Shown piece after piece: positions 1-6,585 of a stretch of DNA of 25,409 nucleotides (positions are counted from its first letter, which is position 1; the number at the start of each line of letters is the position of its first letter). This DNA comes from an uncultured Clostridia bacterium. Lineage in GTDB: Bacteria > Bacillota > Clostridia > Christensenellales > Borkfalkiaceae. The position numbers and the translations under genes are program-made. The stretch spans positions 1-25,409 of the forward strand of contig CAKQKA010000010.1 in NCBI GenBank assembly GCA_934247855.1, read 5' to 3'. The notes beneath the pieces were generated by a model, which saw only the letters and a list, made by a program, of their open reading frames with translations, was not told the origin of the DNA and did no database searches.

Positions 1-96
1 GAAATACCCTCTTGTGCAATAAAAAATCACATCCGAATTTTTTTTAACATTTAACCGTTTTTTTACTGCACCGTTACCGCAAGTTTACTTTCGGCG

Positions 97-105
97 TGCT
101 ATACT
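97..105 (+). promoter_or_regulatory. Extended -10 promoter for a small RNA
   Basis: TGCTATACT is a good extended -10 (TGN followed by a near-consensus hexamer). No good -35 lies at 17 nt; the nearest, TTACCG at 74-79, is 20 nt away, which suits an extended -10 promoter. The predicted start near 112 coincides with the first base of the first RNA hairpin, which supports both calls. Confidence 0.5.
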
Positions 106-111
106 GAAGGC

Positions 112-236
112 GTAAAAGGCGAGAGCAACATAAACCTTTTACCGGCAAATTGCCAACCCATCTCCTTCTTTTTCAGTAAACGCTAATACGTTTACGGCGG
201 GAAAACGGATACCTTCACCGTTTTCCTGTTTTTTTT
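112..236 (+). ncRNA. Putative structured small RNA with its own terminator
   Basis: No ORF with a ribosome binding site is present on this strand. The transcript predicted from the -10 at 100-105 would fold into four consecutive hairpins: GTAAAAGG/CCTTTTAC (112-119 with 135-142), GGCA/TGCC (144-154), GTAAACG/CGTTTAC (176-182 with 189-195) and the intrinsic terminator at 200-226 followed by a T-run. Between hairpins 2 and 3 is an unpaired pyrimidine-rich stretch (155-174) containing CCCATCTCCTTC, the complement of a Shine-Dalgarno directly joined to a start codon. This layout resembles Gram-positive trans-acting sRNAs that mask ribosome binding sites with a C-rich single-stranded loop. I recognise no named family. 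The structure is seen in the sequence; expression and function are inferred. Confidence 0.5.
200..236 (+). terminator. Intrinsic terminator of the small RNA
   Basis: A perfect 9-bp stem, GGAAAACGG (200-208) with CCGTTTTCC (218-226), has a 9-nt loop and is followed by TGTTTTTTTT. No protein gene lies upstream on this strand within the window. Confidence 0.8.
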
Positions 237-385
237 GCCAAAAAATCGAAACAAACAAAAACAACGGCTGGCAGTAAATTACCTCTTTTTTATTTATCGC
301 CTTTTCCGCTTGTAACAAAAATTTATATCGGCAATAAATAATTGCATTGCGAAAAACGTGAAAATCTCCCCGAAATTCGAAATCA

Positions 386-432
386 CTAAAAAATAACCAC
401 AGGTGATTGCGTTCTAACTCGGTCGCCTGTGG
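386..432 (-). terminator. Terminator of the NYN/LOTUS gene
   Basis: Read on the minus strand, the 10-bp stem (pairing arms 423-432 and 397-406) with a 16-nt loop is followed by TTATTTTTTAG. It lies about 45 nt beyond the stop codon of the gene ending at 478. Confidence 0.5.
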
Positions 433-470
433 CTAACGACGGTAATTTTGCTTTTTACCGCCGTTTTTTT
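397..470 (+). ncRNA. Second hairpin-plus-terminator unit; possible 3' end of another small RNA
   Basis: A 10-bp stem with one wobble (CCACAGGTGA 397-406 with TCGCCTGTGG 423-432) is followed at once by a terminator-like hairpin (CGGTAA 440-445 with TTACCG 455-460, flanked by further pairs) and seven Ts at 464-470. About 30 nt upstream is ATCTCC (364-369), the same anti-Shine-Dalgarno core as in the first RNA. The promoter is unclear: TTGTAA at 310-315 has only weak -10 options. An alternative is that these hairpins just end transcription of the minus-strand gene to the right, since the first stem is followed by TTATTTTTT on the minus strand. Confidence 0.3.
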
Positions 471-477
471 ATTTCTT

Positions 478-1353
478 TTATCTGCCTGCTTTATCGTTTT
501 TCTTTGTTTTGGTAAAAAAGCGTTTCTGAGGTTTTTCCTGTTTCTTTTCTAATTTTCCGCCAACTTTTTCCTTATCGGCACGGGATTTGCTTTCTTGCGA
601 AGTCGCTTTTTTAGCGGGTTTTGCCGCGGGCAAAAGGAACATTGTCGTACCGTCGCGATCGGTCTGAATCTCGTAATCGCCGATGCTGCCTATTACCTTG
701 CCGATAAGCTCTTTCATAGAGCGGCAGTTATAGTTTTTAGGCACGAAATCGGCGAATTTGTTCTTCATCTCCATGCCGATACGCGCGTACAAAGCCCAGC
801 CGTCCTCTTCTATAAGTTTATCGATAATCTCTTTAAGCGCGGTACTCCTGCTTTCGTCAAGAATCGCGTGCGGTTTTTCACCGGATTTTTTAGCGGCAGA
901 TTTGTCTTTTTCCGCCTGAACGTCGCTGTTATCGAGGTAAATAAATTCGGAAAATGCGTTTACGAACGCCTGTGCCGTTTGCTTTAAGCCGAAGCCTACA
1001 ACAACCTTTTCGCGCTCGCGCAGCTCCTGCACAAGACGGGTAAAATCGCTATCCGACGAAGCAAGGCAAAACACGTCGATATCCTTTTCAAACAGCACCA
1101 CCATAGCGTTGATTATAAGCGAAATATCGCCCGAATTTTTGCCTTTGACAGCCGAAAACTGCTGCTCGGCAATGAGCGAATGCTTGGCGACCGTTTCCTT
1201 CCACGCCTGTACGTTAGGGCTTGACCAATCGGCAAATACACGGCGTACTATCACATCGCCGTAGTTTGCAGCTTCCTCGATGAGCCTTGCTGCGTACTTT
1301 GCAGATATATTTTCCGCGTCGATAAAAACCGCGACTCGCTTGTTTTCTTTCAT
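478..1353 (-). CDS. NYN-domain PIN-like ribonuclease with C-terminal OST-HTH/LOTUS domain
   Basis: A 291-residue protein. Residues about 5-145 form a NYN (PIN-like, LabA/DUF88) domain with the acidic residues of that fold in place: D12 in VFIDAEN, D76 in NSGDISL, and D101 and D103 in SSDSDF. These normally bind a divalent metal for RNA cleavage. Residues about 170-245 resemble an OST-HTH/LOTUS winged helix, a predicted RNA-binding module often paired with NYN. The tail after about 250 is Lys-rich and probably disordered. I chose the start at 1353 because AAGGA (1361-1365) lies 7 nt upstream and the protein then begins directly with the first strand of the domain; the longer frame to 1422 has no good ribosome binding site. 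It is probably the last gene of a three-gene run (gap of 91 bp). The RNA target is unknown. Confidence 0.85.
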   Translation of the reverse strand: MKENKRVAVFIDAENISAKYAARLIEEAANYGDVIVRRVFADWSSPNVQAWKETVAKHSLIAEQQFSAVKGKNSGDISLIINAMVVLFEKDIDVFCLASSDSDFTRLVQELREREKVVVGFGLKQTAQAFVNAFSEFIYLDNSDVQAEKDKSAAKKSGEKPHAILDESRSTALKEIIDKLIEEDGWALYARIGMEMKNKFADFVPKNYNCRSMKELIGKVIGSIGDYEIQTDRDGTTMFLLPAAKPAKKATSQESKSRADKEKVGGKLEKKQEKPQKRFFTKTKKNDKAGR

Positions 1354-1444
1354 CTCTTTTTCCTTATTATATATAACGGTAATTTTTTCAAAACTTGTTC
1401 GGGCGATCCGGCTAACAACCAACCCGCTTCATTCTTCGCAGTGA

Positions 1445-2137
1445 TTAGTCTACGCCTCTTACACCTACGATATCTATGCCGTGCAATTCGGCTGCGATCT
1501 CTTTCATTTCATCGTCCGAATAAGCGGTAAAATTATGTTCGGGAACGTTTTCGGAATCTTTGAACTTCTGAAGGTAATATTTCTTCGCACCGCAAAGCCA
1601 TTCGCCGATAGCGGCGAAATCCTCTTTTGCGTTAAGTTCTTTTACGACCGTAGTGCGGAACTCGTAATCCACAAGCCCGCGCTTTAAAAGTTCCACGCTC
1701 TTTTTAACGTTTTCAACGTCTACGAAACACCCTGCCGACAAAGCATATTTTTCGGGCGTATTTTTAATATCCATCGCGACGTAATCGCACAGTCCGTCTT
1801 TTATAAATCGCTCCAGACGGTCGTAAATGCTGCCGTTTGTATCGAGCTTGACCAGAAAACCCGCCTCATGCACACGCGCGGCAAAATCTTCCACACCGCT
1901 GTTTAAAAGAGGCTCACCGCCAGTAATGCAAATGCCGTCTATTTTGCCCTTTCGCCCCACGAGATAATCTATTATTTCGTCATCCGAAAAAGTATATTCG
2001 GGATTTTGCGCCGTAAACGCCAGTTCCGAATTATGGCAGAACGGGCAGCGAAAATTGCACCCTGCCGTAAATGCCGTACATGCGGTTTTACCGGGGTAAT
2101 CGAGCAGCGTTAATTTTTGAAAACCTGCAAATTTCAT
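1445..2137 (-). CDS. nrdG: Anaerobic ribonucleoside-triphosphate reductase activating protein (radical SAM)
   Basis: A 230-residue radical SAM protein of the NrdG2 type. The cluster motif is C27-x3-C31-x2-C34 (GCNFRCPFCHN), preceded by the N-terminal LTLLDYPGK signature usual for this family, and GGEP at 73-76 is the SAM-binding motif. In the known family the enzyme uses a [4Fe-4S] cluster and SAM to install the glycyl radical on class III reductase NrdD. No nrdD is present in this window, so the partner must be elsewhere. The gene sits 18 bp downstream of the lipoprotein gene, so the two are probably cotranscribed. The ribosome binding site is weak (AGAGA). Members of this family can also be activases of other glycyl radical enzymes. 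Confidence 0.85.
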   Translation of the reverse strand: MKFAGFQKLTLLDYPGKTACTAFTAGCNFRCPFCHNSELAFTAQNPEYTFSDDEIIDYLVGRKGKIDGICITGGEPLLNSGVEDFAARVHEAGFLVKLDTNGSIYDRLERFIKDGLCDYVAMDIKNTPEKYALSAGCFVDVENVKKSVELLKRGLVDYEFRTTVVKELNAKEDFAAIGEWLCGAKKYYLQKFKDSENVPEHNFTAYSDDEMKEIAAELHGIDIVGVRGVD

Positions 2138-2155
2138 TTTTGTATCTCTAAAGTT

Positions 2156-2797
2156 TTATTCTTTTATAAGCGAAAATTTTATTGAATAAATATCGCCGAG
2201 TTTCTCACCCGTATCAAAGCATTCATATCCGTTATCCGTAAAACTCATTTCAGCTTTACTAATTACGACTCGTCCGTCTTTTTCGGCAAAAGTAACGATA
2301 TCGTTGAAAAAGCGGTCGGCTGCAAAAAGCTTTTGCGATTTGAAAGAAAACACCCCGAGCGACGATGAAGTAATACCGCTTCCGCACGAATAGTTATAAA
2401 TAAGATACTTGCCGTCTACGTCTTCGGCTATAGCGATCTCGGTTACGCCGCAACCGCCGAACCACCCGCCTACAGCATAAATATTTTTCTTATATAACAG
2501 CAAAGTTTTTGTCGACGATTTGTATTTATATAATGCAAAATCGGTAATACCGTCGGGCGTGCAGTCAACGCATTCCTCGTCCGGATAGTCTTTTACGTCG
2601 CTTTCAAAATATTTTTTTACATTGTCCGGCAAAGGACTATCGTTAAAAGCAATCTTATAAAAAACGAACTTTGCGTCTTGTGAAAATGATTTTTCGGTTA
2701 TATCGGTCTCATCTTCGTCGGATATTCCGCAGGATATAAAACACAAGCATAAAAAGAGTGCGAAAACCAACGATATGATTTGTTTGCGACGTTTCAT
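2156..2797 (-). CDS. Putative lipoprotein of unknown function
   Basis: A 213-residue protein with a basic N-terminus, a hydrophobic stretch (residues 7-22) and a Cys at 23 preceded by F-I-S. This looks like a lipobox, although Phe at -3 is not typical. The start is well supported by AGGAG 6 nt upstream of the ATG. The mature part is acidic after the Cys and then alternates strands and turns, with a Gly/Cys-rich centre (GGWFGGCGVTEIAIAEDVDG). I recognise no family. It is the first gene of a probable operon with the NrdG-type activase and the NYN protein, but nothing in it suggests a functional link to either. Confidence 0.7.
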   Translation of the reverse strand: MKRRKQIISLVFALFLCLCFISCGISDEDETDITEKSFSQDAKFVFYKIAFNDSPLPDNVKKYFESDVKDYPDEECVDCTPDGITDFALYKYKSSTKTLLLYKKNIYAVGGWFGGCGVTEIAIAEDVDGKYLIYNYSCGSGITSSSLGVFSFKSQKLFAADRFFNDIVTFAEKDGRVVISKAEMSFTDNGYECFDTGEKLGDIYSIKFSLIKE

Positions 2798-2844
2798 AAC
2801 GACTCCTGCAACTACAAAAACGTTTTACTGTAAAAAAATGGGCT

Positions 2845-2887
2845 AATTCAACAAAACGGACTCTTCTCTTTTGGAAAAGAATCCGTT
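2845..2887 (-). terminator. Terminator of the Glu-repeat protein gene
   Basis: An 11-bp stem with one wobble (arms 2877-2887 and 2855-2865) has an 11-nt loop and is followed on the minus strand by TTTTGTTG. It lies about 55 nt past the stop of the gene ending at 2940. Confidence 0.6.
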
Positions 2888-2939
2888 ATTTCATCTTTCG
2901 TTTTTCATTGGTGCGCTTACGGTATGTATCCGTCAGCTC

Positions 2940-4145
2940 TTATTCCTCAGAAGTTTCTTCAACTTCAGTGGCAGCGGTTTCATTGAAAGCGTTCTCGAGT
3001 TCGTTATCGAGATCGACGTCGAGCTCGTTATCGAGATCGTTATTTCCGTTAACAGCCTCTTCTATAAGCTGCATTGCGTCAACCTCGAACGGTTTTCTTC
3101 TTTCAAGCATTCCGTTTTGTTCGGCGCATTGATCTATAAGGCGTTTTGCATACTTCATCGCTCTGCCCGATTTGATACGCAGCATTACCGGAACGGTAAC
3201 GTACGTCTTTTTGCCGGACATATCTACGCAGCGGAACTTCGGATCGACGGTCGAGATATCCATATTAAGATAAAGTTTGAGCGTCTTTCCGGCAACGGAC
3301 AGTTTAACAAAATGGAATCTGCCCATATTGATACTGTCGAACTTTTTGGAAATTCTCGATTTGAGTTTTCTGAATCTCAAAGAGTAGTTCTTCAATTCGT
3401 CGTATCTGTCCTGAATTACCTCGGATGCTGCCAGCATCTTTTCGGCGAAATTCGGGCTTCTTACATAACCTTTCTTTTCTACATCGGCAACGCCGTCGGT
3501 CCCTTCAACCATATCGAGCGGAAGTGCTTCAGTACTTGCAGCGGCGACTTCTTCTTCGGCTGCCGGTTCTTCTGCAACCTCTTCGGCAGTTTCTTCAACC
3601 GCGGGTCCTTCGGTAACCTCTTCGACAGTTTCTTCAGCCGCGGGTTCTTCCGTTACTTCTTCGGCAGTTTCTTCAACCGCGGGTTCCTCTGCAACCTCTT
3701 CGACAGTTTCTTCGGCAGCGGGTTCTTCCGTTACTTCTTCGACAGTTTCTTCGGCAGCGGGTTCTTCTGCAACCTCTTCGGCAGTTTCTTCGGCAGCGGG
3801 TTCTTCTGCAACCTCTTCGACAGTTTCTTCGGCAGCGGGTTCTTCCGTTACTTCTTCGGTTGAATTCTTCAGACTTTCGATAATCGAATCAACCTTGCTG
3901 TCGATATCTTTAACCTTTCTCTCGATCTCTGCAAGCTTCTCGTCATCTATGGTTTCGGAAGAAACAATGGTAACGCTCTCCGACTTTTCGGGGGCGGAAA
4001 CCTGAGCAGGTTCAGACGTATCCGCAGGTTTAGGCGGAGCGGCAACGGTTCTGCCGTTTTTATCGATCATTTCCTCTTCGACAACGGCAAAAAATTTCGG
4101 CTTTTTTGTTCCGAGCATTCCTTCTCTTTCTAACCAGATTCTCAT
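2940..4145 (-). CDS. Protein with tandem 13-residue Glu-rich repeats and a conserved basic domain
   Basis: A 401-residue protein in four parts. Residues 1-65 include a short Trp-containing head and a Pro/Ala/Ser linker. Residues about 66-95 are predicted helical, possibly a short coiled coil. Residues about 100-197 hold seven full and one partial copy of a 13-residue unit with consensus [TA]EEPAAEET[VA]EEV. Residues about 225-350 form a basic globular domain (short landmarks SRISKKFDSI, GKTLKLYLNM, RIKSGRAMKYAKRLID). The C-terminus is acidic again. There is no signal peptide or TM segment, so it is probably cytoplasmic. The start has a GAGGT ribosome binding site 6 nt upstream and a strong promoter at 4217-4245. 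Sequences like the basic domain occur in other Clostridia as far as I recall, but I know no function. The long plus-strand frame opposite is a shadow of the repeats. Confidence 0.8.
   Translation of the reverse strand: MRIWLEREGMLGTKKPKFFAVVEEEMIDKNGRTVAAPPKPADTSEPAQVSAPEKSESVTIVSSETIDDEKLAEIERKVKDIDSKVDSIIESLKNSTEEVTEEPAAEETVEEVAEEPAAEETAEEVAEEPAAEETVEEVTEEPAAEETVEEVAEEPAVEETAEEVTEEPAAEETVEEVTEGPAVEETAEEVAEEPAAEEEVAAASTEALPLDMVEGTDGVADVEKKGYVRSPNFAEKMLAASEVIQDRYDELKNYSLRFRKLKSRISKKFDSINMGRFHFVKLSVAGKTLKLYLNMDISTVDPKFRCVDMSGKKTYVTVPVMLRIKSGRAMKYAKRLIDQCAEQNGMLERRKPFEVDAMQLIEEAVNGNNDLDNELDVDLDNELENAFNETAATEVEETSEE
3555..3848 (-). repeat. 39-bp tandem repeats encoding EEPAAEET[VA]EEV units
   Basis: Seven complete 39-bp units and one degenerate unit lie head to tail inside the gene at 2940-4145. 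Copies differ mainly by T/A at the first residue, V/A at position 9 and single substitutions (P-A-V and E-G-P variants), so the array is not freshly amplified. Arrays like this are prone to slippage and length variation between strains. Confidence 0.85.
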
Positions 4146-4173
4146 AGTTTACCTCACACAAAAATCCGATACC

Positions 4174-4196
4174 CAAAGCACGACTTACATGCTTTG
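4174..4196 (-). promoter_or_regulatory. Hairpin in the 5' leader of the Glu-repeat gene
   Basis: CAAAGCA pairs with TGCTTTG (7 bp, 9-nt loop) in the roughly 65-nt leader, just upstream of the ribosome binding site. It is too small for a recognised riboswitch; it may stabilise the mRNA. Confidence 0.35.
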
Positions 4197-4216
4197 CATA
4201 CACTATCTTTGATATC

Positions 4217-4245
4217 ATTATATAATATTGCTATTCAATAATCAA
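4217..4245 (-). promoter_or_regulatory. SigmaA-type promoter of the Glu-repeat gene
   Basis: On the minus strand TTGATT (4240-4245) is separated by exactly 17 nt from TATAAT (4217-4222). The start would be near 4210, giving a leader of about 65 nt. Confidence 0.8.
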
Positions 4246-4477
4246 GCATAATCTTGAATTTTTTTGAACTTTTTGCTTTTTTCACAAAATTTTTTCTTTT
4301 TAATCAGGCAAAAATACAGAATAATCGATGTATAGGGCACTTTTTTATTCCACGAGCTCTGTCGTTGCCGCTTAATGCGGGCAAATGTTTTGCGCCTGAA
4401 AAGCCGCTGAAAAACGAAATTCACTCATATAAAAGACTTCAACGGTTTATTTGTCCGAATTTTAGACTTTAAAAAAA

Positions 4478-4510
4478 GAAAACACGCCCTCGAAAGCGGC
4501 GTTTTTCGAG
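4478..4510. terminator. Bidirectional hairpin with an alternative pairing
   Basis: ACGCC (4484-4488) pairs with GGCGT (4498-4502) and is followed by TTTTT on the plus strand. On the minus strand the same stem is followed by GTTTTCTTTTTTT. CTCGAAA (4489-4495) can instead pair with TTTCGAG (4504-4510), which would exclude the first stem. I cannot tell which transcript it serves. Confidence 0.4.
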
Positions 4511-4682
4511 CTATAGCCCGATTTTTGCAGAAAACGCAAACGTTAAAGCAGACTGAAATACAATTATTCAAATACGCAACTAAAAGCACGTTCTGTATAA
4601 CATTATATAATATGCAGGAGTATACTTACCGGATAAGAATAAATCAAACCTCAGTTTTGAGCCCGTGTTTTTAAAAAAACCC

Positions 4683-4701
4683 GCCTATATGTCGATTAAC
4701 G
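4683..4701 (+). repeat. Dispersed intergenic motif, copy 1
   Basis: GCCTATATGTCGATTAACG matches related sequences at 7119-7149, 7689-7712 and 8837-8867. This copy lacks the right-hand inverted arm. Confidence 0.5.
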
Positions 4702-4740
4702 ATAAAAACCGCACGACTTAGCGCCGTGCGGTTCGTTTTT
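4700..4740 (-). terminator. Terminator of the propeller-like lipoprotein gene
   Basis: AACCGCACG (4707-4715) pairs with CGTGCGGTT (4725-4733), a perfect 9-bp stem with a 9-nt loop. The minus strand continues with TTTTTATC. It begins about 20 nt after the stop codon at 4754. On the plus strand the T-run is less tight (TTCGTTTTT). Confidence 0.8.
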
Positions 4741-4753
4741 ATACAATCGGTAT

Positions 4754-6361
4754 TTATTTATCTTTCTTATCGAAAGTGTCTTTGATATAATCGTCGATAG
4801 TTTTTTGAATGCTTTCGGAAATCTTGCTCGCGCAAGTAGAAAGATTCGCTTCTACCGGTGCTTTTTCGGACTTTCTGATTTCTTCGATATCCTCATCTTT
4901 AAGATCGCTTGTAGTCTTGATATCGGTAACGTAAACAAGGTTGTTATAGGGAGAAGCGGTATAAACGGTGAAGAAATAATCACCTATTACTTCGGGCAGA
5001 TACCAGCTGGCGGAACTTGCGAGAACACATACTTTTTCGATTTTGCCCTCGCCCATTTTTGCAGGTTCGGTGCCGTCCGCATTGATCAATTCACCCATAA
5101 CCTTTACTCTGTAGTAATAGTTGTTGGAATCGGTCAGATAAACGTAACCGTCGTTCCAGAATTTTACGGTGTATCCGTTCAGGTCTTTATCGCAGAACAG
5201 GCTTGCGGTCTTATCTACGATAGGATTGCCGTTGTACTGTCCGTCTTTTGGGAACTCATAGTTATAAGCGGAAAGACCGTAAGTGCTGTCAAGGTAAAGA
5301 ATGCAATTCTTGCTGACAAAATAAGAGGTGTTTGCAAATACCTTGGAAGCGTTAGCCGAACCGCGGTTAAGAACCTCGATCGTGCCGTCCTTTTCTACCT
5401 TGCCGTCTTTCTTCATATATGCGCGATATTCGGTAACCGTGGCAACCGAGGTATCGTTATAAGTAACTTTGATGTAGAGCGCGTCGCTGCCGTTTTTGAT
5501 CACTGAATAAGTAGCGCCCGTAAGACCTTCGCCCTTACCGTCGGTCGTGCCGAGCGAACCTTTGCCGGTTGCAACGAGTTCTGCCTTTTCGGCGCCTAAG
5601 TCATAACGGTAAATGTCGTTATATTTTTCATCCTGTTCGAGTTCTTCGTCATAAGGAGTAGCAGTGTAATAAATGTCGGTTCCTCCGCCGAAATCGTACT
5701 CGCCAACCTTTTCGGAAGTGAATACTTTTTCGCCGTTATCCGCATTATAGACAACTATTGCCGCGCGCGTTGCGGTTTCGTCGTCCGATCTTTCGTCCTT
5801 AACGGTGGTTTTGATCATAAGATAAACCGTTCCGTCTTTTTCGACATAGCGATAAACGGTGGTATTGTCGTCAACGGTGGCGATAACGGTCTTTTCCTTG
5901 CCGTCGAGCGAAGCTCTCGCAAAACTGAGTTTGCTGTTTTCTACTTCGCCGGCTTTATTCTTTTCGGTATAAGGAGAAGCGAAATAAACGCTGCTCTTAT
6001 CATCAAACATATAAAATCCCGAAGTCATATCGCCTGCGACGAACAACGAAGGAATTACCATCTGCGTTTCTGCAGTGGTTTTGGTATCTCTGTCGGCGAT
6101 ATTCTTAAGATCCGACTTTTTAACTCTTACGAGCGCGCCGGTAACCGGTTTGCCGAAAGTGTTGTCGTCCGTATTGGCAGCAACGCCGTTTATAAAATAG
6201 ACGTAGTCGCCTTTTTCAACGACGAAACCGCCGTTGGAAGAAACTTTTCCGTCTAATCCGTCAAGTTTGTTCTCGTAATGAGTGCTGGTTTGATTGCAGC
6301 CTGCAAAAACAAGACCTAAGCTCATTATTACAGCCAGCAACGTTACAATGATTTTTTTCAT
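4754..6361 (-). CDS. Lipoprotein with predicted beta-propeller-like repeats
   Basis: A 535-residue secreted lipoprotein. Residues 1-21 are a classical signal peptide and C22 sits in a good lipobox (VFAGC). The mature protein is a series of strand-rich units with aromatic motifs of the type Y-V-Y-F or V-Y-L, for example GDYVYFING, SSVYFASPY, DGTVYLMIKT, TDIYYTATPY, NCILYLDSTYGLSAY and DGYVYLTDSN. This recalls DUF5050-like propellers of Clostridia in which each blade is a display-like strand pair. There are no catalytic motifs. AAAGGAG lies 8 nt upstream of the ATG, and it has its own promoter and terminator, so it is monocistronic. The role is probably binding at the cell surface; the ligand is unknown. 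Confidence 0.8.
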   Translation of the reverse strand: MKKIIVTLLAVIMSLGLVFAGCNQTSTHYENKLDGLDGKVSSNGGFVVEKGDYVYFINGVAANTDDNTFGKPVTGALVRVKKSDLKNIADRDTKTTAETQMVIPSLFVAGDMTSGFYMFDDKSSVYFASPYTEKNKAGEVENSKLSFARASLDGKEKTVIATVDDNTTVYRYVEKDGTVYLMIKTTVKDERSDDETATRAAIVVYNADNGEKVFTSEKVGEYDFGGGTDIYYTATPYDEELEQDEKYNDIYRYDLGAEKAELVATGKGSLGTTDGKGEGLTGATYSVIKNGSDALYIKVTYNDTSVATVTEYRAYMKKDGKVEKDGTIEVLNRGSANASKVFANTSYFVSKNCILYLDSTYGLSAYNYEFPKDGQYNGNPIVDKTASLFCDKDLNGYTVKFWNDGYVYLTDSNNYYYRVKVMGELINADGTEPAKMGEGKIEKVCVLASSASWYLPEVIGDYFFTVYTASPYNNLVYVTDIKTTSDLKDEDIEEIRKSEKAPVEANLSTCASKISESIQKTIDDYIKDTFDKKDK

Positions 6362-6401
6362 TTCCTCTACTCCTTTCGAAGTGAATTTTGGGGTTATAGT
6401 T

Positions 6402-6421
6402 GCATATCGTCCCGGATACGC
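6402..6421 (-). promoter_or_regulatory. Hairpin at the 5' end of the lipoprotein leader
   Basis: GCGTATC and GATATGC pair (7 bp, one wobble, 6-nt loop) right at the predicted transcription start. It may protect the 5' end of the mRNA. The Glu-repeat gene also has a 7-bp leader hairpin. Confidence 0.3.
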
Positions 6422-6427
6422 TCATAC

Positions 6428-6456
6428 ATTATATACTAATCCGAGAAAATAATCAA
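6428..6456 (-). promoter_or_regulatory. SigmaA-type promoter of the lipoprotein gene
   Basis: TTGATT (6451-6456) is separated by 17 nt from TATAAT (6428-6433) on the minus strand. The hexamers and spacing are identical to those of the promoter at 4217-4245, and both share TTGATTATT. Confidence 0.8.
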
Positions 6457-6474
6457 TTATTTACTATGTAAAAA

Positions 6475-6490
6475 CCGAAAAATTTTTCGG
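6475..6490. promoter_or_regulatory. Perfect 16-bp palindrome between divergent genes
   Basis: CCGAAAAATTTTTCGG lies 19 bp upstream of the -35 of the minus-strand lipoprotein promoter and about 95 bp upstream of the plus-strand start at 6586. It could be an operator or just a small hairpin; nothing in the window identifies a regulator. Confidence 0.3.
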
Positions 6491-6585
6491 GTTTCGCCTG
6501 TTTGACGCGTGTTTTTTAATAAACCACGGAAAAAAGAGATAACGGCTCGCCCGCGCCCTTGAAAATGCCTGATAGAGGAGGATTT

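Larger units (their letters stand above)
4246..4706. other. Gene-free stretch between two lipoprotein/repeat genes
   Basis: I find no supported gene. The short frames on both strands are Lys/Phe-rich, low in complexity and lack ribosome binding sites. The stretch holds a bidirectional hairpin at 4484-4510 with competing folds, a TATAAT-containing palindrome (CATTATATAATAT at 4601-4613, identical to 4216-4228) without a matching -35 on either strand, and one copy of a dispersed motif at 4683-4701. Confidence 0.5.

Noticed and set aside
105..167. 20-codon minus-strand peptide opposite the small RNA, with GAAGGAG before ATG
   Set aside because: The Shine-Dalgarno directly abuts the ATG, leaving no spacer, and the stretch is better explained as the loop of the plus-strand RNA.
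1366..1371. TATAAT as the promoter of the NYN gene
   Set aside because: It lies only 13 nt before the ATG, so transcription would start inside or after the ribosome binding site; the best -35 (TTGAAA) is only 14 nt away.
2871..3863. 330-codon plus-strand frame opposite the Glu-repeat gene
   Set aside because: It is the antisense shadow of the GAA/GAG-rich 39-bp repeats, has a Phe/Gly/Ser repeat translation and no ribosome binding site, while the minus gene has a promoter, ribosome binding site and terminator.
4242..4472. Short frames on both strands in the 4.2-4.5 kb gap
   Set aside because: Low-complexity Lys/Phe-rich translations with no ribosome binding site.
4602..4611. TATAAT on both strands as a promoter
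   Set aside because: No acceptable -35 at 16-18 nt on either strand and no extended -10 TG; kept only as a note.
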